From Zoogloea sp. (GTDB taxonomy: Bacteria; Pseudomonadota; Gammaproteobacteria; Burkholderiales; Rhodocyclaceae), in NCBI RefSeq assembly GCF_017302315.1, contig NZ_JAFLDT010000002.1:62001-126000 (forward strand): a stretch of 64,000 bases of DNA. The letters are read 5' to 3'. Shown piece by piece: positions 28,427 through 38,050 of the stretch. The notes beneath the pieces were generated by a model. That model was not told where the DNA came from and searched no databases. It was given only the letters and a program-made list of their open reading frames with translations. How positions within the stretch are numbered: position 1 is the first letter of the stretch; every line of letters starts with the position of its first letter. Both the position numbers and the translations under genes were made by a program.

Positions 28427-29909
28427 ATGGCGCAAGGTGGCGGACGATGAGGCCACCGACGGGAAGGCCTTCAATTCGCTCTTCGGGGAAATCCTCGACT
28501 GGATGTTGGCCCCCCTGCTGTTCCTGTGGCCCATCTCCATCATCGTCACGCACAACGTTGCCAACAGCATCGCCAACCAGCCCTATGACCAGGCGTTGGC
28601 CGTCAACGTCCGGGCCATCGCCCGGCTGGTGAAGCTTGAGAACGGTCAGGCCCGCGTGAACTTCCCCGCGCCGGCCCGCCTGATCCTGAGGGCCGACGAG
28701 GACGATACCGTCTACTACCAGGTACTCGGATTCAAGGGCGAGCTGCTTGCCGGCGACAAGGACATCCCGCCCATCGCAGCGCCGGAGAACGTCGTACCCG
28801 ATCTGGTCATGTTCCGCGATGAATCCATCGCCGGCGAAGAGGTCCGCGTGGCCTACCAGTTTGTGCAGCCCATCGACAGCACACCCTCGCGCCTGGTGCT
28901 TCTCCAGGTGGCGGAGACACGCAACAAGCGCAGTACCCTCGCCTCGCGGGTGGTGACGGGCGTGCTGCTGCCCCAGTTTGCCATCATTCCCATTGCCGTG
29001 ATCCTGGTGTGGTTGGGCCTCTCCCGCGGCATTGCCCCCCTCAATCAGCTCCAGCGCCTGATCCGCCGGCGGCGCCCTTCGGATCTGTCGCCGATCTCTG
29101 TGTCGGGCGTGCCGGAAGAAGTGCGGCCCCTGATCATCGCCTTCAATGAAATGATGGCCCGTCTTGAGGAGAACCTTCAGGCCCAGCAGCGGTTCATCGC
29201 CGATGCGGCCCACCAGATGCGCACCCCGCTGACGGGGCTGCGCATGCAGACCGATCTTGCCATGATGGAGACCGACCCGGTCCAGGTCCATCGCTCGTTG
29301 ATCCATATCTCCCAGAGTGCCGAACGCGCCGGGCACCTGATCAACCAGCTCCTTTCCCTGGCTCGGGCCGAGGCCAGCTACGAAAAGATCTACGCGGTGG
29401 AGCGGGTGGACCTCGAAACGCTCCTGCGCGCCATGCTCAGCGACTTCGTCCCCCGGGCCCGTCAGAAGAACATCGACTTCGGCCTGGAAACCACCGGGGA
29501 GCCGCTGCTCATCGATGGCAATCCGGTGCTCCTGGGCGAGCTGGTCAAGAACCTGATCGACAACGCCATCAAGTACACCCCCGAAGGCGGCTGCGTCACC
29601 GTGCGCACCATCGCCACCGAGCGCGCCATCCTGGAGGTGGAGGATACGGGGATCGGGGTGCCCGACGTGGACCGGGAGCGCGTCTTCGAGCGTTTCTACC
29701 GGGTGCTCGGCAGCACTGAAAGCGGCTCCGGCCTGGGTCTTCCCATCGTTCGCGAGATTGCCGAACTCCATCGCGCCAAGGTCAGCCTCATCCCCAATCC
29801 CAGCGGCAAGGGCACCATCGCCCAGGTCGTCTTCCCCCGTAGCCGAGCGGGTGAAGAGGCGCCCACCCCCGAAACCCGAATCCCTGCGGATCAGTTTCCT
29901 CCCGCCTGA
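28413..29909 (+). CDS. Sensor histidine kinase (TctE/QseC-like)
   Basis: A 498-residue membrane kinase paired with the preceding regulator. Two transmembrane helices (about residues 31-50 and 182-205) enclose a ~130-residue periplasmic TctE-type sensor domain. A HAMP-like linker is followed by the dimerisation helix with His in DAAHQMRTPLTGLR, the N box KNLIDNAIKYTPEGG, the G1 box VEDTGIGVP and the G2 box GSGLGLPIVRE. TctE senses tricarboxylates in other bacteria; the ligand here is unknown. The start overlaps the regulator gene by 14 bases. Confidence 0.9.
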   Translation: MWSPRWRKVADDEATDGKAFNSLFGEILDWMLAPLLFLWPISIIVTHNVANSIANQPYDQALAVNVRAIARLVKLENGQARVNFPAPARLILRADEDDTVYYQVLGFKGELLAGDKDIPPIAAPENVVPDLVMFRDESIAGEEVRVAYQFVQPIDSTPSRLVLLQVAETRNKRSTLASRVVTGVLLPQFAIIPIAVILVWLGLSRGIAPLNQLQRLIRRRRPSDLSPISVSGVPEEVRPLIIAFNEMMARLEENLQAQQRFIADAAHQMRTPLTGLRMQTDLAMMETDPVQVHRSLIHISQSAERAGHLINQLLSLARAEASYEKIYAVERVDLETLLRAMLSDFVPRARQKNIDFGLETTGEPLLIDGNPVLLGELVKNLIDNAIKYTPEGGCVTVRTIATERAILEVEDTGIGVPDVDRERVFERFYRVLGSTESGSGLGLPIVREIAELHRAKVSLIPNPSGKGTIAQVVFPRSRAGEEAPTPETRIPADQFPPA

Positions 29910-29941
29910 ACACACCCGGCCAGAAAAACATGATTTCCTGT

Positions 29942-29970
29942 TTGACGAAGTCGTAGGCCTTGCCTATAAT
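29942..29970 (+). promoter_or_regulatory. Consensus sigma-70 promoter of tRNA-Phe
   Basis: TTGACG (29942-29947) and TATAAT (29965-29970) are separated by exactly 17 bases, followed by a GC-rich discriminator (GCGGTCC) of the kind that makes stable-RNA promoters sensitive to ppGpp. The mature tRNA begins 13 bases after the -10 box. Confidence 0.92.
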
Positions 29971-29982
29971 GCGGTCCTCGTT

Positions 29983-30058
29983 GGCCAGTTAGCTCAGTTG
30001 GTAGAGCAGCGGATTGAAAATCCGCGTGTCCGTGGTTCGATTCCGCGACTGGCCACCA
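29983..30058 (+). tRNA. tRNA-Phe (anticodon GAA)
   Basis: A 76-base cloverleaf: acceptor stem GGCCAGT/ACTGGCC, D-arm GCTC...GAGC, anticodon stem GCGGA/TCCGC with loop TTGAAAA (GAA anticodon at positions 34-36), variable loop GTGTC, T-arm CGTGG/CCGCG with TTCGATT, and encoded CCA at 30056-30058. The gene has its own promoter and terminator. Confidence 0.99.
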
Positions 30059-30073
30059 AGAACTTTTCAAGCA

Positions 30074-30105
30074 AAAACGCCGACCCTTGTGGTCGGCGTT
30101 TTTGC
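30074..30105 (+). terminator. Rho-independent terminator of tRNA-Phe
   Basis: AACGCCGACC (30077-30086) pairs with GGTCGGCGTT (30091-30100) across a CTTG loop and runs into TTTTT. Flanking A bases upstream make it partly bidirectional, so it could also serve the minus-strand gene ending at 30164. Confidence 0.92.
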
Positions 30106-30163
30106 GTTCATGGGGACAAAGCCCCGTGTCTCTGGGCGGACGCGGGGAAGGGGCGATCCTCAA

Positions 30164-30310
30164 TCAGAGGATCTGGCCAGCGAAGACTTCCTTGAAGTAG
30201 GCGTCCACTTCCAGCGGTTCGGTGCTGTTGCCGGCAAGTGCGCGACCTTCGTGGGCAGCGCGCTCTTCGAGCGGGGGGGTGAGAAGTCGGCTGAGGTAGT
30301 CGAGGTTCAT
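30164..30310 (-). CDS. 48-residue protein of unknown function, divergent from a LysR gene
   Basis: A short, mildly acidic, soluble product starting MNLDYLSRLLTPP and ending EVDAYFKEVFAGQIL, with no Cys and no membrane segment. AAGGAGAGC placed 4-12 bases before the ATG is an almost perfect ribosome binding site, the main reason to accept it. It faces the LysR-type gene across a 172-base spacer, the arrangement in which such regulators usually control the opposite gene. No family recognised. Confidence 0.6.
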   Translation of the reverse strand: MNLDYLSRLLTPPLEERAAHEGRALAGNSTEPLEVDAYFKEVFAGQIL

Positions 30311-30482
30311 TTTGCTCTCCTTGTAGGTGATGCCAGGATGGCGCGGTCCGGTGCCGGGCAGAGGGGAGGGTGCCAAGTGCCGGACCTTGCAGGGCGCCTG
30401 TTGCCACTATAGATTTCATGTTGCGGCGCAGCAAACTACGCTTTCTGATGCTACGATCAAGTTTTACTTAACCGATTGGGCA

Positions 30483-31457
30483 ATGCGCTATCGTTTGCCG
30501 CCTCTTCCTGCACTGCGGGCCTTTGAGGCTTCGGCGCGTCATTTGAGCTTCAAGCGGGCAGCCGCGGAGTTGTTCGTGACGCCTGGGGCGGTCAGCCAGC
30601 AGATCAAGGTGCTGGAAGCGTATCTGGGGGTGTCCTTGTTTCGCCGTGTGCCGGGTGCGCTCGGGCTGACCGAAGCGGGGCGGGCAATGCTGCCCCGGGT
30701 TCGGGAAGGGCTGGATGCGCTGGCGGCGGCAGTGACGCTTGTGCAGGCTCCGCCGGAGAACGGGCTGACCGTGCATGCGCCACCGTCCTTTGCCCAGCGC
30801 TGGCTGGTGCCACGCCTGTCGCGTTTTGCGGCCAAGCATCCCGACGTGGCGCTGAGGCTGGCCAGCGACGTGTGCAACATCGATGGGCCGGGGCATGGGC
30901 CGGAAGGTGTGCTGGCCAATCCGCGGGATGCAGGCAGCGCCGTTGCGATTCGCTTTGGCAAAGGGGCTTACCCGGGTTTCTGCAGCGATCTCCTGCTCCA
31001 GCCCGAGTATGTGCTGGTATGCAGCCCCGATCTCTTGGGGCGTTGCGGGCCGTTGAGCGCGCCGGTGGACCTGGGCCGGCAGATCCTCATCCACGACGAG
31101 TCCATCCCGGATGAGACGATGCGACCGAGCTGGGCGGAGTGGTTTCGCCTGGCAGGCGTGGCGGACGTGGACTGCAGTCGGGGGCCGCGGTTTTCCAGTG
31201 CGGTGCTCGTTCTCGAGGCGGCCTTGGGTGGGCAGGGGGTGGCGCTGGCCTTGTGGCCCCTGGTGGAGGCCGATGTCAGGTCGGGGCGGTTGGTGGTGCC
31301 CTTCCCGTTGGCGCTACCGTCACGCTACGTTTACAGCCTGGTGGCGCATGATGCCGTGCAGGAGCGTCCGGTGGTCAGGGACTTTCGGGCCTGGTTGATG
31401 GCCGAGGCGGGGTTGGCCGCCGCCGGGCCCCTGGCGCCGATGGCGGGCCGAATCTGA
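30483..31457 (+). CDS. LysR-family regulator, GcvA-like
   Basis: A 324-residue transcription regulator. The N-terminal helix-turn-helix reads LPALRAFEASARHLSFKRAA (residues 7-26) and TPGAVSQQIKVLE, typical of the GcvA branch (LNALRAFEAAARHLSF-type). The C-terminal periplasmic-binding-like domain begins near residue 90. GcvA itself controls glycine cleavage in E. coli, but most GcvA-like proteins have other targets. The ATG at 30483 gives the family N-terminus MRYRLPPL; upstream codons are not protein-like. The likely target is the divergent 48-residue gene. Confidence 0.88.
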   Translation: MRYRLPPLPALRAFEASARHLSFKRAAAELFVTPGAVSQQIKVLEAYLGVSLFRRVPGALGLTEAGRAMLPRVREGLDALAAAVTLVQAPPENGLTVHAPPSFAQRWLVPRLSRFAAKHPDVALRLASDVCNIDGPGHGPEGVLANPRDAGSAVAIRFGKGAYPGFCSDLLLQPEYVLVCSPDLLGRCGPLSAPVDLGRQILIHDESIPDETMRPSWAEWFRLAGVADVDCSRGPRFSSAVLVLEAALGGQGVALALWPLVEADVRSGRLVVPFPLALPSRYVYSLVAHDAVQERPVVRDFRAWLMAEAGLAAAGPLAPMAGRI

Positions 31458-31508
31458 TCAGGCCGGAGCGTGCCTTGATCCAGGCCGTGCTGTGGGCAAA
31501 AGGTCGGG

Positions 31509-31517
31509 TGATATAAT
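31509..31517 (+). promoter_or_regulatory. Extended -10 promoter for the hemA operon
   Basis: TG-A-TATAAT (31509-31517) is a perfect extended -10 box, 37 bases before the hemA ATG. No good -35 is present at the right distance. Confidence 0.65.
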
Positions 31518-31554
31518 CGCCGGCTAAAATTTCCGCCCCTGCCTGGCGCCACCC

Positions 31555-32808
31555 ATGCAGCTGTTTGCCCTCGGACTGAACCACCACACTGCACCGCTCG
31601 CCATCCGCGAGCAGGTGGCGTTTCGTCCTGAGCGGCTGGTTCAGGCGCTGGCGGACTTTGTCCGCGCCAAGCCGGTGAAGGAAGCGGCCATCCTGTCCAC
31701 CTGCAATCGCACCGAGCTCTACTTTGCCACCCAGCAGCCCCGCCATGCGGCCGACTGGTTCGCGGAGTATCACCGGGTGGCCTTGCAGGATCTGTCGCCC
31801 TATCTGTACACCCTGCCCCAGCGGGATGCCGTGCGGCACGTGTTCCGGGTGGCCAGCGGGCTGGACTCCATGGTGATCGGTGAGCCCCAGATCCTTGGGC
31901 AGATGAAGGATGCGGTACGCCAGGCGGAGGAGGCCGGTACCCTTGGTGCAACCATGCACAAGCTCTTCCAGCGCACCTTTTCGGTGGCCAAGGAAGTGCG
32001 ATCCACCACCGCTATCGGTGCCAACATCGTGTCGATGGCCGCCGCCGCCGTGCATCTTTCCGAGCGCATCTTCGAGCGGGTCAGCGATCAGCGTGTGCTC
32101 TTCGTGGGGGCCGGCGAGATGATCGAGCTGTGCGCCGCCCACTTCGGCGGCGAGAAGCCGCGTCGCATCACCATTGCCAACCGTACTTTGTCTCGGGCCG
32201 AGGCGGTGGCGGGGCGCTTTGGCGCAGACGTCCTGCGCCTCGACCAGGTGGGTGATGCGCTGCCGGGCTACGACATCGTCGTCTCCTGCACGGGCAGTCC
32301 GTTGCCAGTGATTGGTCTCGGCGTGGTCGAGCGGGCATTGAAGGCGCGTCGACGCCGCCCCATGGTGATGGTGGATCTGGCGGTGCCGCGGGATATCGAA
32401 CCCGAGGTGGCAGAGCTGGACGACGTATTCCTCTATACCGTCGACGATCTGGCCCAGGTGGTGGATTCGGGGCTTGAGTCCCGGCAGGCTGCGGTGGTGG
32501 AGGCGGAGGGCATCATCGACGAGCGGGTCGATGGCTTCCTTCACTGGCTGGACAGCCGTGATACTGTTCCCACCATTCGGGCCCTGCGCGAACATGCTGA
32601 TCAGCTTCGTCAGGCCGAACTCGAACGGGCGCTGCGCATGCTGGCCCGGGGTGATGACCCGCAGAAAGTCCTGGAGTCCCTCAGTCAGGGGCTCACCAAC
32701 AAACTGATGCACGCGCCCACCCGCTTCCTCAACGATGCGCAGGGTGACCACCGGGGCGACTGCACCCAGCTGGTCCAGCGTCTCTTCAATCTTTCCCGGG
32801 ACGACTAG
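31555..32808 (+). CDS. hemA: Glutamyl-tRNA reductase
   Basis: First enzyme of the C5 tetrapyrrole pathway; it reduces glutamyl-tRNA to glutamate-1-semialdehyde with NADPH. The 417-residue product has the catalytic Cys50 in STCNRTELY, the conserved GLNHHTAP at the N-terminus, the NADPH-binding VLFVGAGEM near residue 182, and the C-terminal dimerisation helices. It starts a hemA-prfA-prmC-grxD cluster, as in many proteobacteria. Start and length agree with the family. Confidence 0.98.
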   Translation: MQLFALGLNHHTAPLAIREQVAFRPERLVQALADFVRAKPVKEAAILSTCNRTELYFATQQPRHAADWFAEYHRVALQDLSPYLYTLPQRDAVRHVFRVASGLDSMVIGEPQILGQMKDAVRQAEEAGTLGATMHKLFQRTFSVAKEVRSTTAIGANIVSMAAAAVHLSERIFERVSDQRVLFVGAGEMIELCAAHFGGEKPRRITIANRTLSRAEAVAGRFGADVLRLDQVGDALPGYDIVVSCTGSPLPVIGLGVVERALKARRRRPMVMVDLAVPRDIEPEVAELDDVFLYTVDDLAQVVDSGLESRQAAVVEAEGIIDERVDGFLHWLDSRDTVPTIRALREHADQLRQAELERALRMLARGDDPQKVLESLSQGLTNKLMHAPTRFLNDAQGDHRGDCTQLVQRLFNLSRDD

Positions 32809-32856
32809 CCTGTCGGGCCGGTGTCTTCATGCCTGCGCGCGCAGGCCGGTATCCCC

Positions 32857-33942
32857 ATGAAACAGCGTATCCGCGACAAGCTGGACAATCTTTCCGACCG
32901 CCTCCAGGAGCTCGACCGCCTGCTGGCCACCAGCGAAGCGGCCAGCGACATGGACAACTACCGTCGGTTGACCCGCGAGCACGCGGAGATCACGCCGGTG
33001 GTGGCCCTGTACCAGGTCTATTGTCAGGCCGTTGCCGATGAAGTCACGGCAAAGGAACTCATTTCCGATCCGGAAATGAAGGAGCTGGCCGAGCTTGAAC
33101 TGGCGTCGGCCCGGGAGACTCAGGCACGGATCGAGGTTGATCTGCAGACGGCACTCCTGCCCCGGGATCCGAACGACGAGCGCAACCTCTTTCTCGAGAT
33201 CCGGGCCGGAACGGGCGGCGACGAGGCGGCGCTGTTTGCCGGTGACCTGCTGCGCATGTACACGCGCTATGCGGAGCGCCAGGGCTGGCGGGTGGAGACC
33301 ATGTCCGCCAGTGATTCGGAGCTCGGGGGGTTCAAGGAAGTGATCATCCGGGTCGCCGGCGCCGGGGCCTATTCGCGTCTCAAGTTCGAGTCGGGTGGCC
33401 ATCGGGTGCAGCGGGTTCCGGCTACCGAAACCCAGGGGCGCATCCACACTTCAGCCTGTACCGTGGCGGTCATGCCCGAAGCCGATGAAGTCGGGGATGT
33501 GGAGCTCAACCCGGCCGATCTGCGCATCGACACCTTCCGGGCTTCCGGGGCCGGTGGCCAGCACATCAACAAGACCGACTCTGCGGTGCGCATCACCCAC
33601 CTGCCTACCGGCATCGTCGCAGAGTGCCAGGATGGGCGCTCCCAGCATCAGAACAAGGCCTCAGCCCTGCGTGTGCTGGCAGCCCGCATCAAGGACATCC
33701 AGGTGCGCGAACAGCAGGCCCGGGAGGCCGCCACCCGCAAGAGCCTGGTGGGCAGCGGTGATCGCTCCGAGCGGATCCGCACCTACAACTACCCCCAGGG
33801 TCGGATCACCGATCACCGCATCAACCTGACCCTGTACAAGCTTGATGCGGTGATGCAGGGCGAGCTGGATGAAGTGCTGGATGCCCTTACGGCGGAGCAT
33901 CAGGCCGAGCTGCTGGCCGCGCTGGCTGACGAAGGTCATTGA
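32857..33942 (+). CDS. prfA: Peptide chain release factor 1
   Basis: Reads UAA and UAG in the ribosomal A site and triggers release of the peptide. The 361-residue product has the GGQ motif in [17 protein letters not shown] and the codon-recognition region around residues 185-195 ([14 protein letters not shown] follows it). MKQRIRDKL at 32857 is the family start; earlier codons of the frame lie in the hemA-prfA spacer. Its TGA is 2 bases before the GTG used for prmC, whose product methylates the GGQ glutamine. Confidence 0.98.
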   Translation: MKQRIRDKLDNLSDRLQELDRLLATSEAASDMDNYRRLTREHAEITPVVALYQVYCQAVADEVTAKELISDPEMKELAELELASARETQARIEVDLQTALLPRDPNDERNLFLEIRAGTGGDEAALFAGDLLRMYTRYAERQGWRVETMSASDSELGGFKEVIIRVAGAGAYSRLKFESGGHRVQRVPATETQGRIHTSACTVAVMPEADEVGDVELNPADLRIDTFRASGAGGQHINKTDSAVRITHLPTGIVAECQDGRSQHQNKASALRVLAARIKDIQVREQQAREAATRKSLVGSGDRSERIRTYNYPQGRITDHRINLTLYKLDAVMQGELDEVLDALTAEHQAELLAALADEGH

Positions 33943-33944
33943 GG

Positions 33945-34775
33945 GTGATCGCCAGCATTGGTGAAGCCCTGGCGGCGGCACGTGGGCGCATTCCGGCGAG
34001 TGAGGCGCGTCTCCTTCTGGGGGCGCTGCTGGGCTGCTCCACGGCCCAGATCGCGGCCTATCCGGAGCGCGCGCTTACCCCCGGGCTTGCCGCCCGTTTC
34101 GCCGACTTGCTGGAGCGTCGTGCGGCCGGGGAGCCGGTGGCCTATCTGCTGGGGACGAGAGAGTTTTTCGGGCGCGACTTCCGTGTGACGCCGGCGGTGC
34201 TGATTCCACGCCCCGAAACCGAACTGATCGTTGAGCTTGTGCTCGCCCGGGTCGCGACGAACGACGGCGCCCCCCGAATTCTCGACCTGGGAACCGGCAG
34301 TGGTGTCCTCGCGGTGACCCTTGCCCTGGAGCTGCCCGGTGCGCGGCTGACGGCGCTTGATCGGTCGGCGGAGGCCCTGGACATTGCCCGGGTCAATGCG
34401 GCAGCACTGGGCGCCCAGGTGGATTTCATCGAGAGTGACTGGTTCGCTGCCGTGGACGGCGGGGGGTTTGATTTCATCGTCAGCAACCCGCCCTATATCG
34501 CGGCGGATGACCCGCATCTGGCGGAAGGGGATGTGCGTTTCGAGCCCACGGGGGCACTGGCGTCCGGGCAGGCGGGTCTGGATGATCTCGCCCGGATTGT
34601 CGCAGGGGCGCCGGCATTTCTGATGCCGGGGGGCTGGCTGATGATGGAGCATGGCTATGATCAAGCCGCTTCGGTGCGCGCGCTGCTGGCCGGGGCAGGT
34701 TTCGACGCGGTGGCGTCGGCCCGGGATCTGGCAGGGATCGAGCGGGTCAGCTATGGATGCTGGCGCGCTTCTTGA
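33945..34775 (+). CDS. prmC: Release factor glutamine N5-methyltransferase PrmC
   Basis: Methylates the Gln of the GGQ motif in RF1 and RF2 with SAM. About 276 residues, with the N-terminal helical RF-binding domain, SAM motif I LDLGTGSGVLAVTLA, and the signature NPPY (IVSNPPYIAADD) that grips the glutamine side chain. The GTG at 33945 is preferred, with GAAGG about 9 bases upstream; a TTG at 33939 in the same frame overlaps the prfA stop. Adjacency to prfA, its substrate gene, is standard. Confidence 0.96.
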   Translation: MIASIGEALAAARGRIPASEARLLLGALLGCSTAQIAAYPERALTPGLAARFADLLERRAAGEPVAYLLGTREFFGRDFRVTPAVLIPRPETELIVELVLARVATNDGAPRILDLGTGSGVLAVTLALELPGARLTALDRSAEALDIARVNAAALGAQVDFIESDWFAAVDGGGFDFIVSNPPYIAADDPHLAEGDVRFEPTGALASGQAGLDDLARIVAGAPAFLMPGGWLMMEHGYDQAASVRALLAGAGFDAVASARDLAGIERVSYGCWRAS

Positions 34776-34836
34776 CGTGTCGCCCGTGCAGGCCTAGACT
34801 TTCCCGACTGAATTGCTCAACTATTGCGAGGCTACC

Positions 34837-35151
34837 ATGGACGTCCAAAAGATCATTCACGACCAAGTCACTTCCAACCCGGTGGTTCTGTACATGAAGG
34901 GTTCCCCGGCCATGCCGCGCTGCGGCTTCTCCTCCAATGCCGCGCAGATCCTGCGCGCCTGCGGTGTAAAGGAGTTCTTTGCAGTGGATGTGCTGGCTGA
35001 CGAAGCCATCCGTCAGGGCATCAAGGAATACGCCAGTTGGCCCACCATCCCCCAGCTTTACGTCAAGGGTGAGTTCGTGGGGGGCTCCGACATCATGCGC
35101 GAAATGTACGAGTCCGGCGAACTGAAGAAGCTCCTCGACGGGGTGGCCTGA
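34837..35151 (+). CDS. grxD: Monothiol glutaredoxin Grx4 (CGFS type)
   Basis: A 104-residue monothiol glutaredoxin that carries or stores iron-sulfur clusters with glutathione and BolA partners. The active site is MPRCGFS with Cys29; WPTIPQLYVKGEFVGGSDI is the conserved glutathione-binding section. MDVQKIIHDQV is the usual family start. It closes the hemA-prfA-prmC-grxD run and is followed by a strong terminator. Confidence 0.97.
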   Translation: MDVQKIIHDQVTSNPVVLYMKGSPAMPRCGFSSNAAQILRACGVKEFFAVDVLADEAIRQGIKEYASWPTIPQLYVKGEFVGGSDIMREMYESGELKKLLDGVA

Positions 35152-35166
35152 ACGGCGCTGCGCAAC

Positions 35167-35193
35167 AAAAAGGCGGCTCAGGCCGCCTTTTTG
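35167..35193. terminator. Bidirectional terminator between grxD and the kinase gene
   Basis: AAAAAGGCGGC (35167-35177) and GCCGCCTTTTT (35182-35192) form a symmetrical stem with a TCAG loop, serving both the plus-strand grxD and the minus-strand gene ending at 35213. Confidence 0.93.
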
Positions 35194-35212
35194 TCGTCCA
35201 TCGCCGGTCGGG

Positions 35213-36493
35213 TCAGAGGCTGGCGATCCGGTTGTTGGCGAGGGACAGTCTTGAAGACAGGACTTCGAGGAAGCCCTTGTAGAAATGCATCTGGCACAGG
35301 GCCGATGCCCGTAGCAGTGCCGGTGCCCGAATGGTGAGGATGCGTGTTTCCGAGGTGGCTTCGACCGAGGCCGTACGGGCACCGCGTCCTGCTGCGAAGA
35401 GGGCCATTTCACCGAAACAGTCGCCAACGCTGAGTACATTCAGCAGGTGTCCGTTCTTGACGATGCGCAGATCTCCTTCGATCACGAAGCAGAAATAATT
35501 GCCCGGCTCCCCTTCCTTCATCACCAGCGTGCCAGGCGGGATGAGCTTCCATTCGGCGAAGCGGACGATCTCCCAGATCTCGATGTCGCTGAACTCGCGA
35601 AAGAAGCGGAAGGCACGCAGGCGTTCGAACTTCTCGCTGTCTGGCGGCTCGCCGCGGTCTGCCGTGAGGCTGCGGTTACGATAGGCTTGGGCGAGATCGT
35701 GGGAGAACTCCATCCAGGTGCCATAGCGTTCGGAAATCTCCCGCCGCATGGCCCGGTCGACAACGGCACTGAGTTCAGCCGGTATCTCGGGCCGGATGCT
35801 GAATGGCGGCGGCGCCACATGGTGGGCGATCTGGTACACCATGTTCACGTTGGTGGTGGCGTCGAAGGGCAGGCGGCCCGTAAGTAGCTGGTACATCACC
35901 ACGCCAAGGGAGTAGATGTCGGTGCGGTGATCCACCGGCATCTCGCGGACCTGTTCCGGCGACATGTAGGCCGGTGAGCCGAATCCGCTGACCTGGGTGG
36001 TTTCACTGGCGGTGAGCAGGGCTGCACCAAAATCGGAGATCTTGATGTCCTGGCCGCCCGGGGTGGTCAGCAGGATGTTGGCCGGTTTGATGTCCCGGTG
36101 AGTCACACCGTGGAGGTAGGCGTAGTCGAGTGCACGGGTGCACTTGAAGATGATTTCGATCAAACGCTCGAAAGGCAGCAGGTTGTCTGCCCGGGTGAAG
36201 GCCTCCAGGGTGCCCCCCGGCACATACTCCATGACCACATAGGCATCCTTGTCATCAATAACCGCGTCGTGGATCTGGATGATGTGGGGGTGCTGGAGCT
36301 TTCCGGCAAGCGAGGCTTCGTTGAGAAGCAGGTGGCGGTAGAGCATGCTGCGCTCGCTGCCGCGCAGGGTTTCCGGGTGGAGGCGCTTGATGGCGACTTC
36401 CCGCTGGGTGAACGGATCGAAGCCAAGATAGACACTGCTGGTGGCGCCTTCACCCAGCAGACGGCTGACCTCGTACTTGCCTATCCTGTCCAT
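35213..36493 (-). CDS. Hanks-type Ser/Thr protein kinase with C-terminal cyclic-nucleotide-binding domain
   Basis: A 426-residue cytoplasmic protein. Kinase domain, residues ~7-265: Gly loop GEGATSSVYLG, Lys36 in VAIKRL, HRDIKPANIL with Asp134, DFG at 154-156, and the activation segment FGSPAYMSPEQ. From about residue 300 a cNMP-binding/Crp-like domain follows, with the phosphate cassette FGEMALFAAGRGARTASV including the Arg that contacts cyclic nucleotide. No transmembrane helix or PASTA repeat. It starts 11 bases after argH and is probably co-transcribed. Regulation of kinase activity by a nucleotide is inference from the fusion. Upstream codons in the same frame are the shadow of argH. Confidence 0.92.
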   Translation of the reverse strand: MDRIGKYEVSRLLGEGATSSVYLGFDPFTQREVAIKRLHPETLRGSERSMLYRHLLLNEASLAGKLQHPHIIQIHDAVIDDKDAYVVMEYVPGGTLEAFTRADNLLPFERLIEIIFKCTRALDYAYLHGVTHRDIKPANILLTTPGGQDIKISDFGAALLTASETTQVSGFGSPAYMSPEQVREMPVDHRTDIYSLGVVMYQLLTGRLPFDATTNVNMVYQIAHHVAPPPFSIRPEIPAELSAVVDRAMRREISERYGTWMEFSHDLAQAYRNRSLTADRGEPPDSEKFERLRAFRFFREFSDIEIWEIVRFAEWKLIPPGTLVMKEGEPGNYFCFVIEGDLRIVKNGHLLNVLSVGDCFGEMALFAAGRGARTASVEATSETRILTIRAPALLRASALCQMHFYKGFLEVLSSRLSLANNRIASL

Positions 36494-36504
36494 GTGCAGA
36501 GTCC

Positions 36505-37965
36505 TCAAGCAATTCGACTGCGGGCGCGGGCAATGGCGGCGCGGACCTGGGCCGGGGCAGTGCCGCCGATGTGGTTGCGGGATGCCAGGGAGCCTTCCAC
36601 GGTCAAGACTTGGAACACATCCTGATCCAGACGTTCGACGGCGCCGGGCACGTGGCTCATGGCGGCGCGCAGTTCGTCCAGGGGGATGAGCGGCAGGTCG
36701 ACACCCTTGAGGTCGGCGGCGCGCACGGCCAGGGCCACGGCCTCGTGGGCATCGCGGAAGGGCAGGCCCTTCTTGACCAGATAGTCGGCCAAGTCGGTGG
36801 CAGTGGCGTAGCCCTGGGTCAGGGCGGCCTGCATGGCTTCGTGCTTCACGCGGACGTTGAAGACCTTCTCGCCGGTGGCGGCAACGATACGGCTGCCCAT
36901 CATGTCGGCGTAGATGCGCAGGGTGTCGATGGCGGTGTCGGCGGAGTCGAAGAGGGGTTCCTTGTCTTCCTGGTTGTCCTTGTTGTAGGCCAGGGGCTGG
37001 CCCTTCATCAGGGTCAGCAGGGAGACCAGGTTGCCGTTGGCGCGGCCGGTCTTGCCGCGCACCAGCTCGGGTACGTCGGGGTTTTTCTTTTGCGGCATGA
37101 TCGAGCTGCCGGTGCAGAAGCGGTCGGCCAGGTCGATGAAGCCGACCCGTGGGCTCATCCATAGGATCAGCTCTTCGGACAGGCGCGACAGGTGGGTCAT
37201 CAGCAGGGACACGGCGGCGCAGAACTCGATGGCGAAGTCGCGATCGGAGACGGCGTCCAGCGAGTTGAAGCACACTTCCTCGAAGCCCAGCAGCTCGGCC
37301 ACGTATTCCCGGTCGATGGGGAAGGTGGTGCCGGCCAGGGCGGCGGAGCCCAGGGGCAGGCGATTGACGCGCTTGCGGCAGTCGGCAAAGCGCTCCGCGT
37401 CGCGGCGGGTCATCTCGAAATAGGCCATCAGGTGGTGGCCGAAGGTGACCGGCTGGGCCACTTGCAGGTGGGTGAAGCCGGGCAGCGGGGTGTCAGCGTG
37501 GTGTTCGGCCAGGTCGAGCACGGCCAGCTGGAATTCGCGGATCAGGCCGAGAATGGTGTCGATGGCATCGCGCAGCCACAGGCGGATGTCGGTGGCCACC
37601 TGATCGTTGCGGCTGCGGCCGGTGTGCAGGCGCTTGCCAGCGTCGCCCACCAGGGCGGTCAGGCGCTTCTCGATGTTGAGGTGAACGTCTTCGTCGTCCA
37701 GGTTCCAGTTGAACTCGCCGCGTTCGATCTCACCGGCGATCTGCGTCATGCCGCGTTCGATGTCGGCCAGATCGGTGGCCCCGATGATGCCCTGGCGGGC
37801 CAGCATGGTGGCATGGGCGAGCGAACCACGGATGTCCTGGGCGGCCATGCGGTTGTCGAAGAACACGCTGGCGGTGTAGCGCTTGACCAGATCGGAGACG
37901 GGTTCGGTGAAACGACCGGACCAGGCCTTGGCGGTGCCGTCCTGGGTTGCGGAGTGATCTGCCAT
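36505..37965 (-). CDS. argH: Argininosuccinate lyase
   Basis: Last step of arginine synthesis: splits argininosuccinate into arginine and fumarate. The 486-residue product has the fumarase/aspartase-superfamily signature [12 protein letters not shown] near residue 280 with its catalytic Ser, [13 protein letters not shown] near residue 107, and [10 protein letters not shown] with the His used in catalysis. The start [10 protein letters not shown] is chosen by family length. It is read divergently from algZ over an 85-base spacer, an order shared with Pseudomonas. Confidence 0.98.
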   Translation of the reverse strand: MADHSATQDGTAKAWSGRFTEPVSDLVKRYTASVFFDNRMAAQDIRGSLAHATMLARQGIIGATDLADIERGMTQIAGEIERGEFNWNLDDEDVHLNIEKRLTALVGDAGKRLHTGRSRNDQVATDIRLWLRDAIDTILGLIREFQLAVLDLAEHHADTPLPGFTHLQVAQPVTFGHHLMAYFEMTRRDAERFADCRKRVNRLPLGSAALAGTTFPIDREYVAELLGFEEVCFNSLDAVSDRDFAIEFCAAVSLLMTHLSRLSEELILWMSPRVGFIDLADRFCTGSSIMPQKKNPDVPELVRGKTGRANGNLVSLLTLMKGQPLAYNKDNQEDKEPLFDSADTAIDTLRIYADMMGSRIVAATGEKVFNVRVKHEAMQAALTQGYATATDLADYLVKKGLPFRDAHEAVALAVRAADLKGVDLPLIPLDELRAAMSHVPGAVERLDQDVFQVLTVEGSLASRNHIGGTAPAQVRAAIARARSRIA

Positions 37966-38050
37966 AATTATTGATGCTCTCAGCGATAAGAGGGCCTGTG
38001 CCACGGAGAGAAGCCCGTGGATTCAAGGTTTTGGCCCGTTTTTTTGACCC

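Noticed and set aside
36494..37273. N-terminal extension of the kinase frame to 686 codons
   Set aside because: The extra part is the shadow of argH, with Arg/Pro/His-rich residues and no domain.
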